NCBI RefSeq assembly: GCF_021354595.1
Contig: NZ_JADWYJ010000001.1
Span: forward strand, 1,527,446-1,591,445
Direction of reading: 5' to 3'
Source: Maribellus sp. CM-23
GTDB taxonomy: Bacteria > Bacteroidota > Bacteroidia > Bacteroidales > Prolixibacteraceae
Length of the DNA: 64,000 bases
Position numbers and translations under genes: made by a program. Each line of letters starts with the position of its first letter. Position 1 is the stretch's first letter. Of this stretch, positions 25,139 to 34,866 are shown piece by piece. The notes under the pieces are model-generated. The model did no database searches. It was given only the letters and a program-made list of their open reading frames with translations, and had not been told where the DNA came from.

Positions 25139-26290
25139 TTATTTTAATATTTCGTCGATTTTTTGAACATATTTCAACCACATCTCCGGGATTTCATTGA
25201 GGCTGGCATCAATAAAATCCTGTTCTGAACAGGCAAAATACAGAAACGAATTATCGAACGACTGCAATTGCATCCACCACTGACCGTTTTCCTTGTTCTC
25301 GTAAAATACCAGCGGTGTTTCTACCTGCCACACCTCTACTTTATGTATAATAAAGCCTTCCTGATCTTCCGGTTTCATTCGGCTTTGCTGAATCATTCCT
25401 TCCAGAAAATACCAGGCTGCCTGAGCTGCAAGCTGAATATTAATTCCTGTTAATCCGGCATCTTCCTGAACCTCAAAGATCCCCAATACCTTCAACCGTG
25501 TACTCAGGCCGGCATACCTTGCCAGCTGGCAAATGTCTTCGCTGTATAAACCGTTTGGAAGCTTTTGCTTACCATAGGTTTCCGAAAATTTCAAGGTCCC
25601 AAAATCAAAGGACACAAAATCACTGTTCCTGAAAACAGGTTCTGCCAGCAAAGGATTGCCGTGTAGTTGCCCCAATCCGATGTGGTTCCCCACTCCCTTT
25701 GTTTTACTAAAAAGCTGATCGGGAACGTAATGACGCTGATACCCCAACAGGTTAAAGCCAAAAATACCGGGCTGTTTGCTAAAAATGCGTGATAAATAAT
25801 TGTCGGACTGAAAACTTTCAACACCCTTCTTTACATCTAGAAAGGCGTCTACCACACTAAAGGAAAACATTTTATTGTTTCTGAATGCCTGGCAAACGCC
25901 GTAAGAAAAATCCTGACTGCCGCCCAACAGCAAACAGCTTATGTTAATTTCCGTAAGATAATCAATAATGTCGCGTAAAGCCAGGTAGTTTCCTTTATGA
26001 CTCTGCGCTTCTTTCAGGTTTCCCAAATCGATGATATTCAATTTACCGGGAACTGCCAGTTGATACAACTCTGCCCGGATAGAATCCGCAACCGAGTTAT
26101 GAACACAACTGTTTTCATTCGTTTCAAACGGGAGGCCAATCAGAGCCACTTCCACCTTCGTCAGGGTTGATTCATTCAACGCCTGCGTATTTTTTTCGAT
26201 AACAGCTCCCAGTGTCTGTTTCCAGTTCAGACGCGATTTTTCAGGATAAGCGGAAAAATCAACAGCATCGAAATAAGGTTTCAGGTCCAT
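25139..26290 (-). CDS. Arginase-fold protein (formimidoylglutamase-like) with degenerate metal motifs
   Basis: A 383-residue ureohydrolase-fold protein. Arginase landmarks are recognisable but altered: the GGDHS motif is GGSQD (123-127, His to Gln126), DAHxD is DAFLD (148-152, His to Phe150), and SxDxD is SFDFG (227-231, second Asp to Gly231). About half of the six manganese ligands are lost, so guanidino hydrolysis is unlikely. The gene sits between topA and the T9SS operon, a position where an arginase-like gene is often annotated in Bacteroidota (known from general experience, not checked here). A structural or regulatory role linked to T9SS is possible. The C-terminal 100 residues are diverged. 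Confidence 0.85.
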   Translation of the reverse strand: MDLKPYFDAVDFSAYPEKSRLNWKQTLGAVIEKNTQALNESTLTKVEVALIGLPFETNENSCVHNSVADSIRAELYQLAVPGKLNIIDLGNLKEAQSHKGNYLALRDIIDYLTEINISCLLLGGSQDFSYGVCQAFRNNKMFSFSVVDAFLDVKKGVESFQSDNYLSRIFSKQPGIFGFNLLGYQRHYVPDQLFSKTKGVGNHIGLGQLHGNPLLAEPVFRNSDFVSFDFGTLKFSETYGKQKLPNGLYSEDICQLARYAGLSTRLKVLGIFEVQEDAGLTGINIQLAAQAAWYFLEGMIQQSRMKPEDQEGFIIHKVEVWQVETPLVFYENKENGQWWMQLQSFDNSFLYFACSEQDFIDASLNEIPEMWLKYVQKIDEILK

Positions 26291-26341
26291 GTTTTTTGGC
26301 TAAAAATAAGGGCAAATGACCAAATCACCTGCCCTCTTCCG

Positions 26342-28675
26342 TTATTTTTTTCTGCTTCGCGTACTTTTTGTTGCCGGAGCTGCACTTACTATCTTCATGC
26401 AGTCTTCGAAGGAAAGTTCTTCTGCTTTCGTTGATTTCGGAATTTTAAAATTCTTCTTCTTGTATTTAATATATGGCCCCCATCTCCCGTTGAGGATCTG
26501 CAGCTCAGCATCTTCCGAAAATACTTTCACCACCGCATTCTTGTCCTTCTCGCGTTTGATTTCAATAAGTTCCACAGCTCTTTCCAAGCCAACAGAATAA
26601 GGATCGTCTTCCTTCCCGAGTGAAACAAATTTATTGTCGTGGCGCACATACGGACCAAAGCGGCCAATAGAAACGCTTACTTTCTTCCCTTCAAAATCAC
26701 CCAATTCGCGCGGCAACTTAAACAGCTCCAACGCTTCCTCCAGCGTAATTGTTTCGATGTGCTGACCACTGCGAAGACTGGAAAACTGCGGTTTCTCGCC
26801 TCCTTCTTCAGAAGCTTCTCCCAGTTGAGCCAAGGGACCAAAACGCCCTATTTTTACGGATACCTGCTTGCCGGTTTTGGGATCAACACCCAGCACCCGT
26901 TCTCCTTTTGAACGCTCTGCATTCTCAAGGGCATCATCCACTTTTTCATGAAACGGCTTGTAGAACTTATCGATCATCTCGTTCCAAACCAGCTTTCCGT
27001 CAGCAATGTCGTCAAACTCCTTCTCTACATCGGCGGTAAAGTTGTAGTCCATGATTTCGCTGAAATTATCCACCAGAAAATCTGTTACTACCATGCCTAT
27101 GTCGGTCGGGAACAGCTTACTTTTTTCAGCCCCCGTTATTTCCGTCTTGGTTTGTTCTTTTATTTTGCCACCTTTCAGTTCCAGTACCTGGTATTCGCGC
27201 TCCACACCCGGACGGTCTTCTTTCACCACATAGTTACGGTTCTGAACTGTGGTAATGGTTGGCGCATAAGTCGACGGTCTTCCGATTCCCAGCTCTTCCA
27301 GACGTTTTACAAGCGAGGCTTCAGTATAGCGTGCCGGACGCTGCGAAAAACGCTCGGTAGCGATGGTTTTCTCCATACTGAGAACATCTTTTGCATGCAA
27401 AGGAGGAATAATGCTTTGTCCGTTTCCGTTGCTCTGACCTTCGTCGTCGGTTGATTCAATGTAAACCCGCAGGAAGCCATCAAAAACGATCACTTCGCCA
27501 CTGGCAATAAATTTCTCCGAAGCGGTGGAAACATCAATGGTTACCGTAGTGCGCTCCATAATGGCATCCGCCATTTGCGAAGCGATGGTTCTTTTCCAGA
27601 TCAACTCGTACAAACGCTGTTCTTGGCTTGTGCCATCCACCGTTTCCTGATCCATATAAGTAGGCCGGATCGCTTCGTGCGCTTCCTGAGCCCCTTTTGA
27701 TTTTGTCTTGAACTTGCGAATCTTCACGTAGTTCTCGCCGTGCAGCTCTTCAATTTTCTTTTTGGAAGTATTGATGGCCAGGCTCGAAAGATTTACCGAG
27801 TCGGTACGCATGTAGGTGATCTTTCCACTTTCGTACAGGCGCTGTGCCACCGACATGGTTTGCGAAACCGAAAAACCAAGCTTGCGGCTGGCTTCCTGTT
27901 GCAGTGTAGAAGTTGTAAAAGGCTGTGCCGGACTGCGTTTACCGGGCTTCTTGGCCACATCGCTTACACTGAATTCGGCAGTTTTACATTTTTCGAGAAA
28001 AGCAGCTGCCTCATCACGGGTCTCAAAACGCTTTGAAAGCTCGGCTTTTAGCTCCGTCACATTTCCCTTATCATCCGGAACTAGGAATGTTGCAATCACC
28101 CGAAATGCAGATTCACTTGTGAAATCACGAATTTCGCGTTCACGCTCCACAATCAGGCGTACTGCCACCGACTGAACCCTGCCTGCCGACAACGATGGTT
28201 TTACTTTTTTCCACAATACCGGCGACACTTCAAAGCCTACGATACGGTCGAGCACCCGGCGTGCCTGCTGGGCATTTACCAAATGCTGGTCGATGCTTCG
28301 CGGATTTTGAATGGCATTGGTAATGGCATCTTTTGTGATTTCGTGAAAAACGATACGTTTCGTATGCTCCGGTTTCAGTTTTAACACTTCCATCAAGTGC
28401 CAGGCAATGGCTTCTCCTTCACGGTCCTCATCGGATGCGAGCCACACAACCTGTGCATCTTTGGCCATTTTTTTCAGTTCCGAAACTATCTTTTTCTTAT
28501 CGGGTGTAACTACGTATTTTGGCAAATAGTTTTTCTCGATATCAATCCCAAAGTCCTTCTTTTCCAGGTCTCTGACATGCCCCATGCTGGAGGTAACGGT
28601 ATACCCCTCCCCAAGGAATTTTTCAATAGTTTTTGCTTTTGCCGGAGACTCAACAATTACGAGGTTATTATGCAT
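26342..28675 (-). CDS. topA: DNA topoisomerase I
   Basis: A 777-residue type IA topoisomerase that relaxes negative supercoils. The ATG at 28675 is chosen because the TOPRIM domain starts right after it (NNLVIVESPAKAKTIEKFLG); an ATG 33 bases upstream adds only unrelated residues. Other motifs: WLASDEDREGEAIAWHL, the catalytic Tyr288 in TYMRTDSVNLS, and GIGRPSTYAPTI. The C-terminus has no four-Cys zinc fingers but several topo C-repeat units (GRFGPYV, GRWGPYIKYKKKNFKIPK) and a basic tail, as usual in Bacteroidota. It is divergent from the PBP1A gene. Confidence 0.97.
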   Translation of the reverse strand: MHNNLVIVESPAKAKTIEKFLGEGYTVTSSMGHVRDLEKKDFGIDIEKNYLPKYVVTPDKKKIVSELKKMAKDAQVVWLASDEDREGEAIAWHLMEVLKLKPEHTKRIVFHEITKDAITNAIQNPRSIDQHLVNAQQARRVLDRIVGFEVSPVLWKKVKPSLSAGRVQSVAVRLIVEREREIRDFTSESAFRVIATFLVPDDKGNVTELKAELSKRFETRDEAAAFLEKCKTAEFSVSDVAKKPGKRSPAQPFTTSTLQQEASRKLGFSVSQTMSVAQRLYESGKITYMRTDSVNLSSLAINTSKKKIEELHGENYVKIRKFKTKSKGAQEAHEAIRPTYMDQETVDGTSQEQRLYELIWKRTIASQMADAIMERTTVTIDVSTASEKFIASGEVIVFDGFLRVYIESTDDEGQSNGNGQSIIPPLHAKDVLSMEKTIATERFSQRPARYTEASLVKRLEELGIGRPSTYAPTITTVQNRNYVVKEDRPGVEREYQVLELKGGKIKEQTKTEITGAEKSKLFPTDIGMVVTDFLVDNFSEIMDYNFTADVEKEFDDIADGKLVWNEMIDKFYKPFHEKVDDALENAERSKGERVLGVDPKTGKQVSVKIGRFGPLAQLGEASEEGGEKPQFSSLRSGQHIETITLEEALELFKLPRELGDFEGKKVSVSIGRFGPYVRHDNKFVSLGKEDDPYSVGLERAVELIEIKREKDKNAVVKVFSEDAELQILNGRWGPYIKYKKKNFKIPKSTKAEELSFEDCMKIVSAAPATKSTRSRKK

Positions 28676-28833
28676 ATGCTTTCTAATCCTTTCACAAAAT
28701 TTCTGCAAATTAAAGCAAAACCAATGCTAAGTTCAAAATTTATCTTTCTATTTTTTGTTTTTCTATTTATTTGAAAATGATCAATTTATTTTTAAAAAAC
28801 CAAAATATAATCACTTCCCGGGGCGTTAAATCA

Positions 28834-28864
28834 ATTGCCGCCTAGGTATTATCATATATATTTG
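28834..28864 (+). promoter_or_regulatory. Promoter of the PBP1A gene
   Basis: -33 element ATTG (28834-28837), spacer 19, then -7 element TATATTTG (28857-28864; consensus TAnnTTTG). The start codon follows 26 bases later. Confidence 0.65.
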
Positions 28865-28890
28865 TTGCCAACTTTAAATGAGCAAAATAG

Positions 28891-31269
28891 ATGGGGGAAA
28901 AATTAAAAAAGTTCACCGGTTATATCATCGCTTTTTGGGCGATCGTACTGCTTGCAATAGGTGGTGTTTTCCTTTTTTTCTCGATGATGGCCAACGGGAA
29001 GATGGGGTTTATGCCTAGTTTCGAAGAGCTTGAGAATCCAAAAAACATTCTGGCCACCGAGATTTATTTTGAAGACGGGAAAATACTCGACAAATACTTT
29101 GTGAGCGAAAACCGGACCTATGTCGGGTACGAAAGTCTTCCCCCGCATTTGATTGATGCATTGATCGCCACGGAAGATGTTCGTTTTTACAACCATTCAG
29201 GAGTTGACCTTCGTGGCTTGTTCCGCGTTGTAAAAGGTATTATGACCGGAGATTCCAGTTCGGGAGGTGGTAGTACCATCAGTCAGCAGCTGGCCAAAAT
29301 GTTGTTCCCGCGTACCGGTGTCGACGGCAAAATGGATCTTGTTTTACGAAAATTCAAGGAATGGATTATTGCCGTTAAACTTGAACGAAGCTATACCAAG
29401 GAAGAGATCATTTTAATGTACCTGAACAAATACGACTACCTGAACAATGCCGTGGGAATCAAGTCGGCGGCCAACGTATATTTTAGTATTCAGCCCGATT
29501 CGTTGCAGCTGCACCAGGCTGCCATGCTGGTGGGAATGGCCAAAAACTCTTCGCTCTACAACCCGGTACGTCGGCCCGAGCTGGTACTTCAACGCCGGAA
29601 CACCGTACTGAACCAAATGGAGAAATACGGATACATTTCGGAAGCAGTGTGCGATTCAGCCAAACAACTTCCGCTCGATCTTGAATACAGCAAAGTGGAT
29701 TACAAACAGGGACCTGCGCCTTATGTGCGCGAATACCTCCGACTGGCCTTGACCTCCAAAAAACCGGAACGCGAAAACTATCCGTCGTGGCAGGGACAAA
29801 AATTCATCGAAGACCTGGCCGAATGGGAAAACAACCCCTTGTTTGGCTGGTGTAACAAAAACAAAAAGCCCAACGGCGAAAACTACGACATTTATACCGA
29901 CGGATTAAAAATCTACACCACACTCGACTCGCGTATGCAACGCTATGCCAACGAAGCAGTGGAACAACATCTTAGCAACGACCTCCAGCCTCTTTTCGAC
30001 GGGAGCATGAAAGACTTGAGAAATCCGCCGTTTGCCAACAACATGAGTTCGCAGGATGTAGACGATTTGCTGAACCGCGAAATACGCAAAAGCGAACGCT
30101 ACCGCCTTATGCGCAAAGCCGGGAACGACTTCGAACAGGTGAAGAAAACCTTCAACGAACCCACTGAAATGACCGTGTTTACATGGGAAGGAGAGGTGGA
30201 CACCACCATGACTCCGATGGATTCCATCAAGTATTACCTTCGCTTTTTCCGCTCGTCGTTTATGGCGGTTGATACCGAAAGCGGCAAAGTAAGAGCCTAT
30301 GTGGGCGGCCCCAATTACCAGTATTTTATGTACGATATGGTAAAAGACGGCAAACGCCAGATTGGCTCCACGGTAAAACCCTTTGTTTACACGCTGGCCA
30401 TGCAAAACGGGCTGACTCCGTGCACCAAAGTCCCGTATGTAAGCCAGCAGTTTATACAACCCGACGGATCAATTTATGAACCCAAGGATGCTGGTGTTGA
30501 CGAAGAAATGGACGGAAAAATGGTTACGCTGAAATGGGGACTTGCCAATTCAAAAAACCGCATATCAGCCTGGGTAATGAAGCAGTACAATCCACAGGCA
30601 GTGGTGGAGGTAATGAAACGCCTGGGGATTGTTAGTCCGATCGACCCCGTAAACTCGATGTTTCTGGGGGTTTCCGACGTTACCTTATACGAAATGGTGG
30701 GTGCTTTTAATACCTATGCCAACCTGGGCGTATATACAAAACCCTATTTTGTATCACGTATTGAAGATCGCCACGGCAACGTGATCGCACGGTTTCAGCC
30801 CGACCGCCACGAGGCCATTGATGCAGAAACCGCCTACCTGATGCTGAACCTGTTGCAAGGAGTGATTGATGAAGGAACCGGTATTCGTTTGCGCGGGTCA
30901 AATCTGTGGCGCGAAAGGGTGACTCAGGAATATGGAGAATTCAAAATGCCCATTGCCGGAAAAACAGGAACGACACAGAACCACTCTGACGGATGGTTTA
31001 TCGGAATTACTCCGAAACTAACTGCCGGAGTTTGGACCGGTGCCGACCTTCGGAGTATTCACTTTAAAACCATTTCTTCGGGACAGGGAGCCAACATGGC
31101 TCTGCCTGTTTGGGGATATTTCTATAAAAAAGTGCTGGCCGATCCTTCGCTGGGAATACGCGAAGAAGACATGCAGTTTAAAAAGCCTGCCCATTTTAAC
31201 ATCAACCTCGATTGCGACGAGGTAACCAGGAAAAAAAACAATTCCGACTCGTTTGATGAATTCTTCTAG
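28891..31269 (+). CDS. Class A penicillin-binding protein 1A (transglycosylase/transpeptidase)
   Basis: A 792-residue bifunctional peptidoglycan synthase. One N-terminal transmembrane helix (FWAIVLLAIGGVFLFFSM) anchors it. The GT51 glycosyltransferase domain has ATEDVRFYNHSGVD and GGSTISQQLAKMLF; the transpeptidase domain has the active-site STVK tetrad (Ser493, Lys496), SKN (in LANSKNRIS) and KTGTT (Lys691). It ends in an acidic/charged tail. Length and order match MrcA/PonA-type enzymes. A strong bidirectional terminator follows. Confidence 0.96.
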   Translation: MGEKLKKFTGYIIAFWAIVLLAIGGVFLFFSMMANGKMGFMPSFEELENPKNILATEIYFEDGKILDKYFVSENRTYVGYESLPPHLIDALIATEDVRFYNHSGVDLRGLFRVVKGIMTGDSSSGGGSTISQQLAKMLFPRTGVDGKMDLVLRKFKEWIIAVKLERSYTKEEIILMYLNKYDYLNNAVGIKSAANVYFSIQPDSLQLHQAAMLVGMAKNSSLYNPVRRPELVLQRRNTVLNQMEKYGYISEAVCDSAKQLPLDLEYSKVDYKQGPAPYVREYLRLALTSKKPERENYPSWQGQKFIEDLAEWENNPLFGWCNKNKKPNGENYDIYTDGLKIYTTLDSRMQRYANEAVEQHLSNDLQPLFDGSMKDLRNPPFANNMSSQDVDDLLNREIRKSERYRLMRKAGNDFEQVKKTFNEPTEMTVFTWEGEVDTTMTPMDSIKYYLRFFRSSFMAVDTESGKVRAYVGGPNYQYFMYDMVKDGKRQIGSTVKPFVYTLAMQNGLTPCTKVPYVSQQFIQPDGSIYEPKDAGVDEEMDGKMVTLKWGLANSKNRISAWVMKQYNPQAVVEVMKRLGIVSPIDPVNSMFLGVSDVTLYEMVGAFNTYANLGVYTKPYFVSRIEDRHGNVIARFQPDRHEAIDAETAYLMLNLLQGVIDEGTGIRLRGSNLWRERVTQEYGEFKMPIAGKTGTTQNHSDGWFIGITPKLTAGVWTGADLRSIHFKTISSGQGANMALPVWGYFYKKVLADPSLGIREEDMQFKKPAHFNINLDCDEVTRKKNNSDSFDEFF

Positions 31270-31291
31270 CATTCAGTCGGAAACAAAATAA

Positions 31292-31334
31292 AACAAAGGA
31301 ACCGCTCTTTAAAAGAAAACGGTTCCTTTGTTTT
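31292..31334. terminator. Bidirectional terminator between PBP1A and nitroreductase
   Basis: Perfect 13-base stem (AACAAAGGAACCG / CGGTTCCTTTGTT) with a CTCTTTAAAAGAAAA loop. T runs follow in both directions, suiting the two convergent genes. Confidence 0.9.
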
Positions 31335-31360
31335 TATAGCGAAAACAGGTGAATGGTTTG

Positions 31361-31879
31361 TTAAAACCGGTTCAGCCTGATCTTCTCAAACTGCAAATCT
31401 TCGAAGGATTTACCTTCTCTTCCTTTCTCCGGATAACCAATGGTAACAATGCTTAACACCCTGAAATTTTCAGGAATGTTTAATAAATCCTGAATGAATT
31501 TTTCCGAAGAAACCGTTTCGGAATGCATCCGTTCGCGAACCTGAATCCAGCAACTGCCCAAACCGAGCGATTGTGCCGTTAATTGCAACAGAATCGATGC
31601 AATGGAGCAGTCTTCCACCCACACGTCGTTTAGGTTCTCGTTGCCGCAAACAACAACTGCCAGCGGAGCACTTGTAAACGGCGCAACACCATGCGGTTTG
31701 CAATTCTTCATCTCTGCAATCAAAGCCGGTTCATCAACAAAAATAAACTCCCAGGGATTGATGTTTTTAGAGGATGGCGAACGCAAAACGGCCTCTTGAA
31801 GGATTTCCAGTTTTTCGGGCTCAATGGCTTGTGCGGTATATTTCCGGATACTCCGGCGTTGACGTAATAGTTCGATCAT
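31361..31879 (-). CDS. Nitroreductase-family FMN-dependent oxidoreductase
   Basis: A 172-residue flavoprotein. The ATG at 31879 fits the family start MIELLRQRRSIRKYT, with the FMN-phosphate-binding RRSIRKY; an ATG 18 bases upstream is less likely. Further landmarks are LRSPSSKNINPWEFIFV (SP-S-NxQPW variant) and GLGSCWIQVRER. Such proteins reduce nitro compounds, quinones or flavins with NAD(P)H; the substrate cannot be told. It is the last gene of a three-gene minus-strand run with the NTF2-like and hydrolase genes. Confidence 0.92.
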   Translation of the reverse strand: MIELLRQRRSIRKYTAQAIEPEKLEILQEAVLRSPSSKNINPWEFIFVDEPALIAEMKNCKPHGVAPFTSAPLAVVVCGNENLNDVWVEDCSIASILLQLTAQSLGLGSCWIQVRERMHSETVSSEKFIQDLLNIPENFRVLSIVTIGYPEKGREGKSFEDLQFEKIRLNRF

Positions 31880-31903
31880 GATGTATTTTTCGCACAAAAA
31901 TGG

Positions 31904-32263
31904 CTATTCGGAAGGAATTGGCAAATTATGCTGCCTCAAAAAAGAAAGCTTATCCCAGTAGCCTCTTTGAAACTTGATTTTCCCATCCACGATCTGAAAA
32001 AAGCCACATCCCCGTAATCCGAGCGGATCTGCCCATTCGAGGATGGCCCAATCGTTGTCTTCAAAAACATTCTCGATAATACAAGTCATTTCGGCTGCTG
32101 CGAATTCTTCTTGAAACATTTTGTGAATGGCATTTTTCCCCAACACAGGCTCGTTTGCCACCTGGTGGTTTATTGCATCTTCGTGATAAAATTCAGCCAT
32201 GCCGGCTGCATCTCCTTTGTTAAATGCCACTACCCATTTTAATATTACTTCCTTTGGTTGCAT
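31904..32263 (-). CDS. NTF2-like/SnoaL-like protein
   Basis: A 119-residue single-domain protein of the NTF2 superfamily: KEVILKWVVAFNKGDAAGMAEFYHEDAINH is the typical N-terminal helix pair with a pocket His/Asp, and FFQIVDGKIKFQRGYWDKL is the closing strand segment. Members act as small isomerases or hydrolases or as ligand-binding subunits; no specific reaction can be assigned. It starts 15 bases after the hydrolase-like gene and precedes the nitroreductase by 24 bases. Confidence 0.88.
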   Translation of the reverse strand: MQPKEVILKWVVAFNKGDAAGMAEFYHEDAINHQVANEPVLGKNAIHKMFQEEFAAAEMTCIIENVFEDNDWAILEWADPLGLRGCGFFQIVDGKIKFQRGYWDKLSFLRQHNLPIPSE

Positions 32264-32278
32264 ATTCGTATTTGTTCT

Positions 32279-34048
32279 TTACTGACTTAAATAAACGGTT
32301 TGGCTCATGGGTGCATCTTCGTTGCTAAAGACTTTGAAAAGCACCGGATCTTTTAAAATATCGGACAATAATGCAGGCTTTCCATCAAGCAGTACCTGGT
32401 TATTCATCAATCTTATTCCGTGACTGTAATCCACATACCAGTAAACATGCCCGCTGTAAACCGGCTGGATGGGTTTACCGTCGGACTTGTGCCAGCCATA
32501 AATCACTACTTTATCGGGCTGTTGTGCGATCCGTTCTGAAAGTATCACATCCTTCTTTATTCCGGCAACAAGCTGCCAGCGAGTTCCTCCGGCTTCGCTC
32601 ATTTGCCGCTCTATCTGCGAATTATGGTCAACAAATTTCTGAACGGTTTCGTTGGCATTGCCTACCGGTTTATACGGAAAGGGCTCCAACTTAAGCTCCG
32701 CCTTTTCATAAATACCATCGCTGATTTTGGAAGTGATAAGCGAGGCCCCAAACAAAGTAGCCAGCCGCTGTGCAGTGCGTGGATTCATCGGAATCCGGCA
32801 GTAATCGTCGTCGCTTCCAACCGCCAGGTAATCAGGCATAATCTGGTACTCAACTTTATGAACAACACCTTCGGCATCGGCAAAAGCAGCTTTTAAAGAA
32901 ATCGTTCTCCGCAAAAACACGGGCACATTACCATCGGCCAATGCCTTGCAGATTTCTTCTTCCCGCTCTTCGAGAGGTAAGTTTTCGATGCGTTTCATAA
33001 AAACGGAGCCGGGTTCGGCATCTGTTTTACGCGGCGGGATATTCAGTTGCCGAATGGGGAGAGTGATCGAATCTGAAATATAATTTTCGTAGGCTCTTTC
33101 ACCAAAATAAATATATCCTTTCTGCTCTTGTTTTGTTCCGCTCAAAATGCTGTGAATAAAACCATTTCGCTCTACCTGAACCGTATGAAAGATCTTTCCT
33201 TCCGGATTGGTCTTGAGAATAAACTCTATTTTATTTCCGGGTGATCGGGACCACAAAAGCGAATCGTTCCCTTCTTCGCTGAATTGAAAAGACCGGGCTA
33301 AATACTTCTTCATCATTCGGCTTCGGTACCAGGTGCCGCCAGTTGGCGAAACCAGCTGTTTTCCGTTATACACAACCACACTGTCGTTATAGGCCAGTAC
33401 CGTTAAAAAACGGTCCTTCCCCGCCTTTAACCAATTGGTTAGCTGCGGACCGTGAATCGAATCTTCGTAACCATAATCACTATCGAGAAAAGCGATGCGT
33501 TTTACATTGTCAGGAATTACCTTAACCGCTTCCAGGTAACTAAAAATAAAGCGTCCGCCACCACTGTGTCCATTCAAAACTAACTGCGGGTTCCATGCCG
33601 AAAACATAGCAGTTATTCTCTCTACTATGTTTTTAGTATCATTTAAATAATCCGGGTTGTTTTTCTTCCACAAAGGCCAGCTTTTACAGGTAGTTTCGAG
33701 GCATGCCACCACAATCGTCTTTTGAGCAACAACACCTCTTAAGAAACGGGTTTGAGCCCCGATATGCTGAATGTTAAAATGCCAGTCGTCACCTTCTTTT
33801 ATTGTTTTTCCGAAAGTCTGTTCAATGGTGTTTCCGTTCGGGAGGGCATAAAAAATCAACAGTACCTGGTCCCGTTTTCCTAACCCATCAAGCGGCGCAT
33901 TGATCAGAATACGGGTATTGGGCGGAGCACCCTCCAGCACCATCTGCTGTTCGTTAAACGAGGCAGATTTCTGAAAGCCGGGCAAAAGTTGCCCTGCCAC
34001 CAAAAACGGCAGCCACCAAAACACTCCTATTAAAAAGGAAATTTTCAT
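32279..34048 (-). CDS. Exported alpha/beta-hydrolase-fold protein with uncharacterised C-terminal region
   Basis: A 589-residue exported protein. It begins with a signal peptide (FLIGVFWWLPFLVAGQ). Residues about 40-290 look like an alpha/beta hydrolase: the nucleophile elbow GHSGGGRF (Ser162), a following FLDSDYGYEDS segment that may hold the acid, and the late VQVERNGFIHSIL that may hold the base. Residues about 340-589 form a separate region with YCRIPMNPRTAQRLATLFG, SDGIYEKAELKLEPFP and VIYGWHKSDGKPIQP, which I recall from unannotated proteins but cannot name. Esterase or peptidase activity is plausible for the first half; the second half is of unknown function. Confidence 0.75.
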   Translation of the reverse strand: MKISFLIGVFWWLPFLVAGQLLPGFQKSASFNEQQMVLEGAPPNTRILINAPLDGLGKRDQVLLIFYALPNGNTIEQTFGKTIKEGDDWHFNIQHIGAQTRFLRGVVAQKTIVVACLETTCKSWPLWKKNNPDYLNDTKNIVERITAMFSAWNPQLVLNGHSGGGRFIFSYLEAVKVIPDNVKRIAFLDSDYGYEDSIHGPQLTNWLKAGKDRFLTVLAYNDSVVVYNGKQLVSPTGGTWYRSRMMKKYLARSFQFSEEGNDSLLWSRSPGNKIEFILKTNPEGKIFHTVQVERNGFIHSILSGTKQEQKGYIYFGERAYENYISDSITLPIRQLNIPPRKTDAEPGSVFMKRIENLPLEEREEEICKALADGNVPVFLRRTISLKAAFADAEGVVHKVEYQIMPDYLAVGSDDDYCRIPMNPRTAQRLATLFGASLITSKISDGIYEKAELKLEPFPYKPVGNANETVQKFVDHNSQIERQMSEAGGTRWQLVAGIKKDVILSERIAQQPDKVVIYGWHKSDGKPIQPVYSGHVYWYVDYSHGIRLMNNQVLLDGKPALLSDILKDPVLFKVFSNEDAPMSQTVYLSQ

Positions 34049-34165
34049 GAAGGGAAAATTAACAGAAAAAATCCGTTATTTCTTCATTCTAAACAAAATA
34101 CACGCAAACAGGCAGGTTAATGTCCGGGGGTTATTGAAGCTGTTTATTTGCCAGGCCAGCCAAGG

Positions 34166-34507
34166 CTAACCTTTTCTGACAAACTCCGATTTTAAGGCCA
34201 TGGCGCCAAATCCGTCAATTTTACAATCGATGTTGTGGTCACCTTCAACCAAACGAATCCGTTTTACCTTGGTACCCGCTTTTATCGGTCCCGAAGCTCC
34301 TTTTACAGGCAGGTCTTTTATTACGATCACCGAGTCGCCATCCTGCAATATGTTTCCATTGGCGTCTTTTACCACCAGTGTATCCTCGTCGGCCACTTCC
34401 GCCGGGTTCCATTCATGGTTGCACTCGGGGCAGGCATACGCATCTTCTCTCACAAAATATCCGTACGGGCAATCACATTGCGGACATTGTTTCATTTCGT
34501 CTGACAT
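34166..34507 (-). CDS. phnA: PhnA/YjdM-type zinc-ribbon protein
   Basis: A 113-residue protein with an N-terminal zinc ribbon ([11 protein letters not shown] ... [12 protein letters not shown]) and a C-terminal SH3-like PhnA domain ([47 protein letters not shown]). Despite the name, the family is not a proven phosphonate enzyme, and no phosphonate genes lie nearby. Length and motifs match the family throughout. It stands alone. Confidence 0.94.
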   Translation of the reverse strand: MSDEMKQCPQCDCPYGYFVREDAYACPECNHEWNPAEVADEDTLVVKDANGNILQDGDSVIVIKDLPVKGASGPIKAGTKVKRIRLVEGDHNIDCKIDGFGAMALKSEFVRKG

Positions 34508-34866
34508 GGTTTTTCTCTATTCTGTTGTTATTAAGGCCCGCAAAGTTAGACAAACTTTTGTATATACCCAGACTGAAACGAGGATGGCAATTTGCCAATT
34601 CATTCTCCGGGCCAATAGCAACCTGTTGTCAGTCGCCTAAACAAAAAATTGTAATTCGGCACACTACATAAAAAAGAAGATCATCGTTTTAAGATAAATC
34701 CTGCTCAGCTACAAGAAGTAAAATTTTCTTACCTTCATCTGCTCAACTCAATCTGTATCATTATGAAACGAGCATGTAAAACAACTATTTCCATTAGGCT
34801 AATTGAAAAACGTGCGAGTTCCACCGATAGATTGAAAGACCACTAAAACCAAATAAACCTGATCGT
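34508..34866. other. Intergenic region without a supported gene
   Basis: 359 A+T-rich bases between divergent phnA and the amidohydrolase lipoprotein gene. A 27-codon open frame from the ATG at 34763 has no recognisable features. No promoter with both elements or RNA was recognised. Confidence 0.5.
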
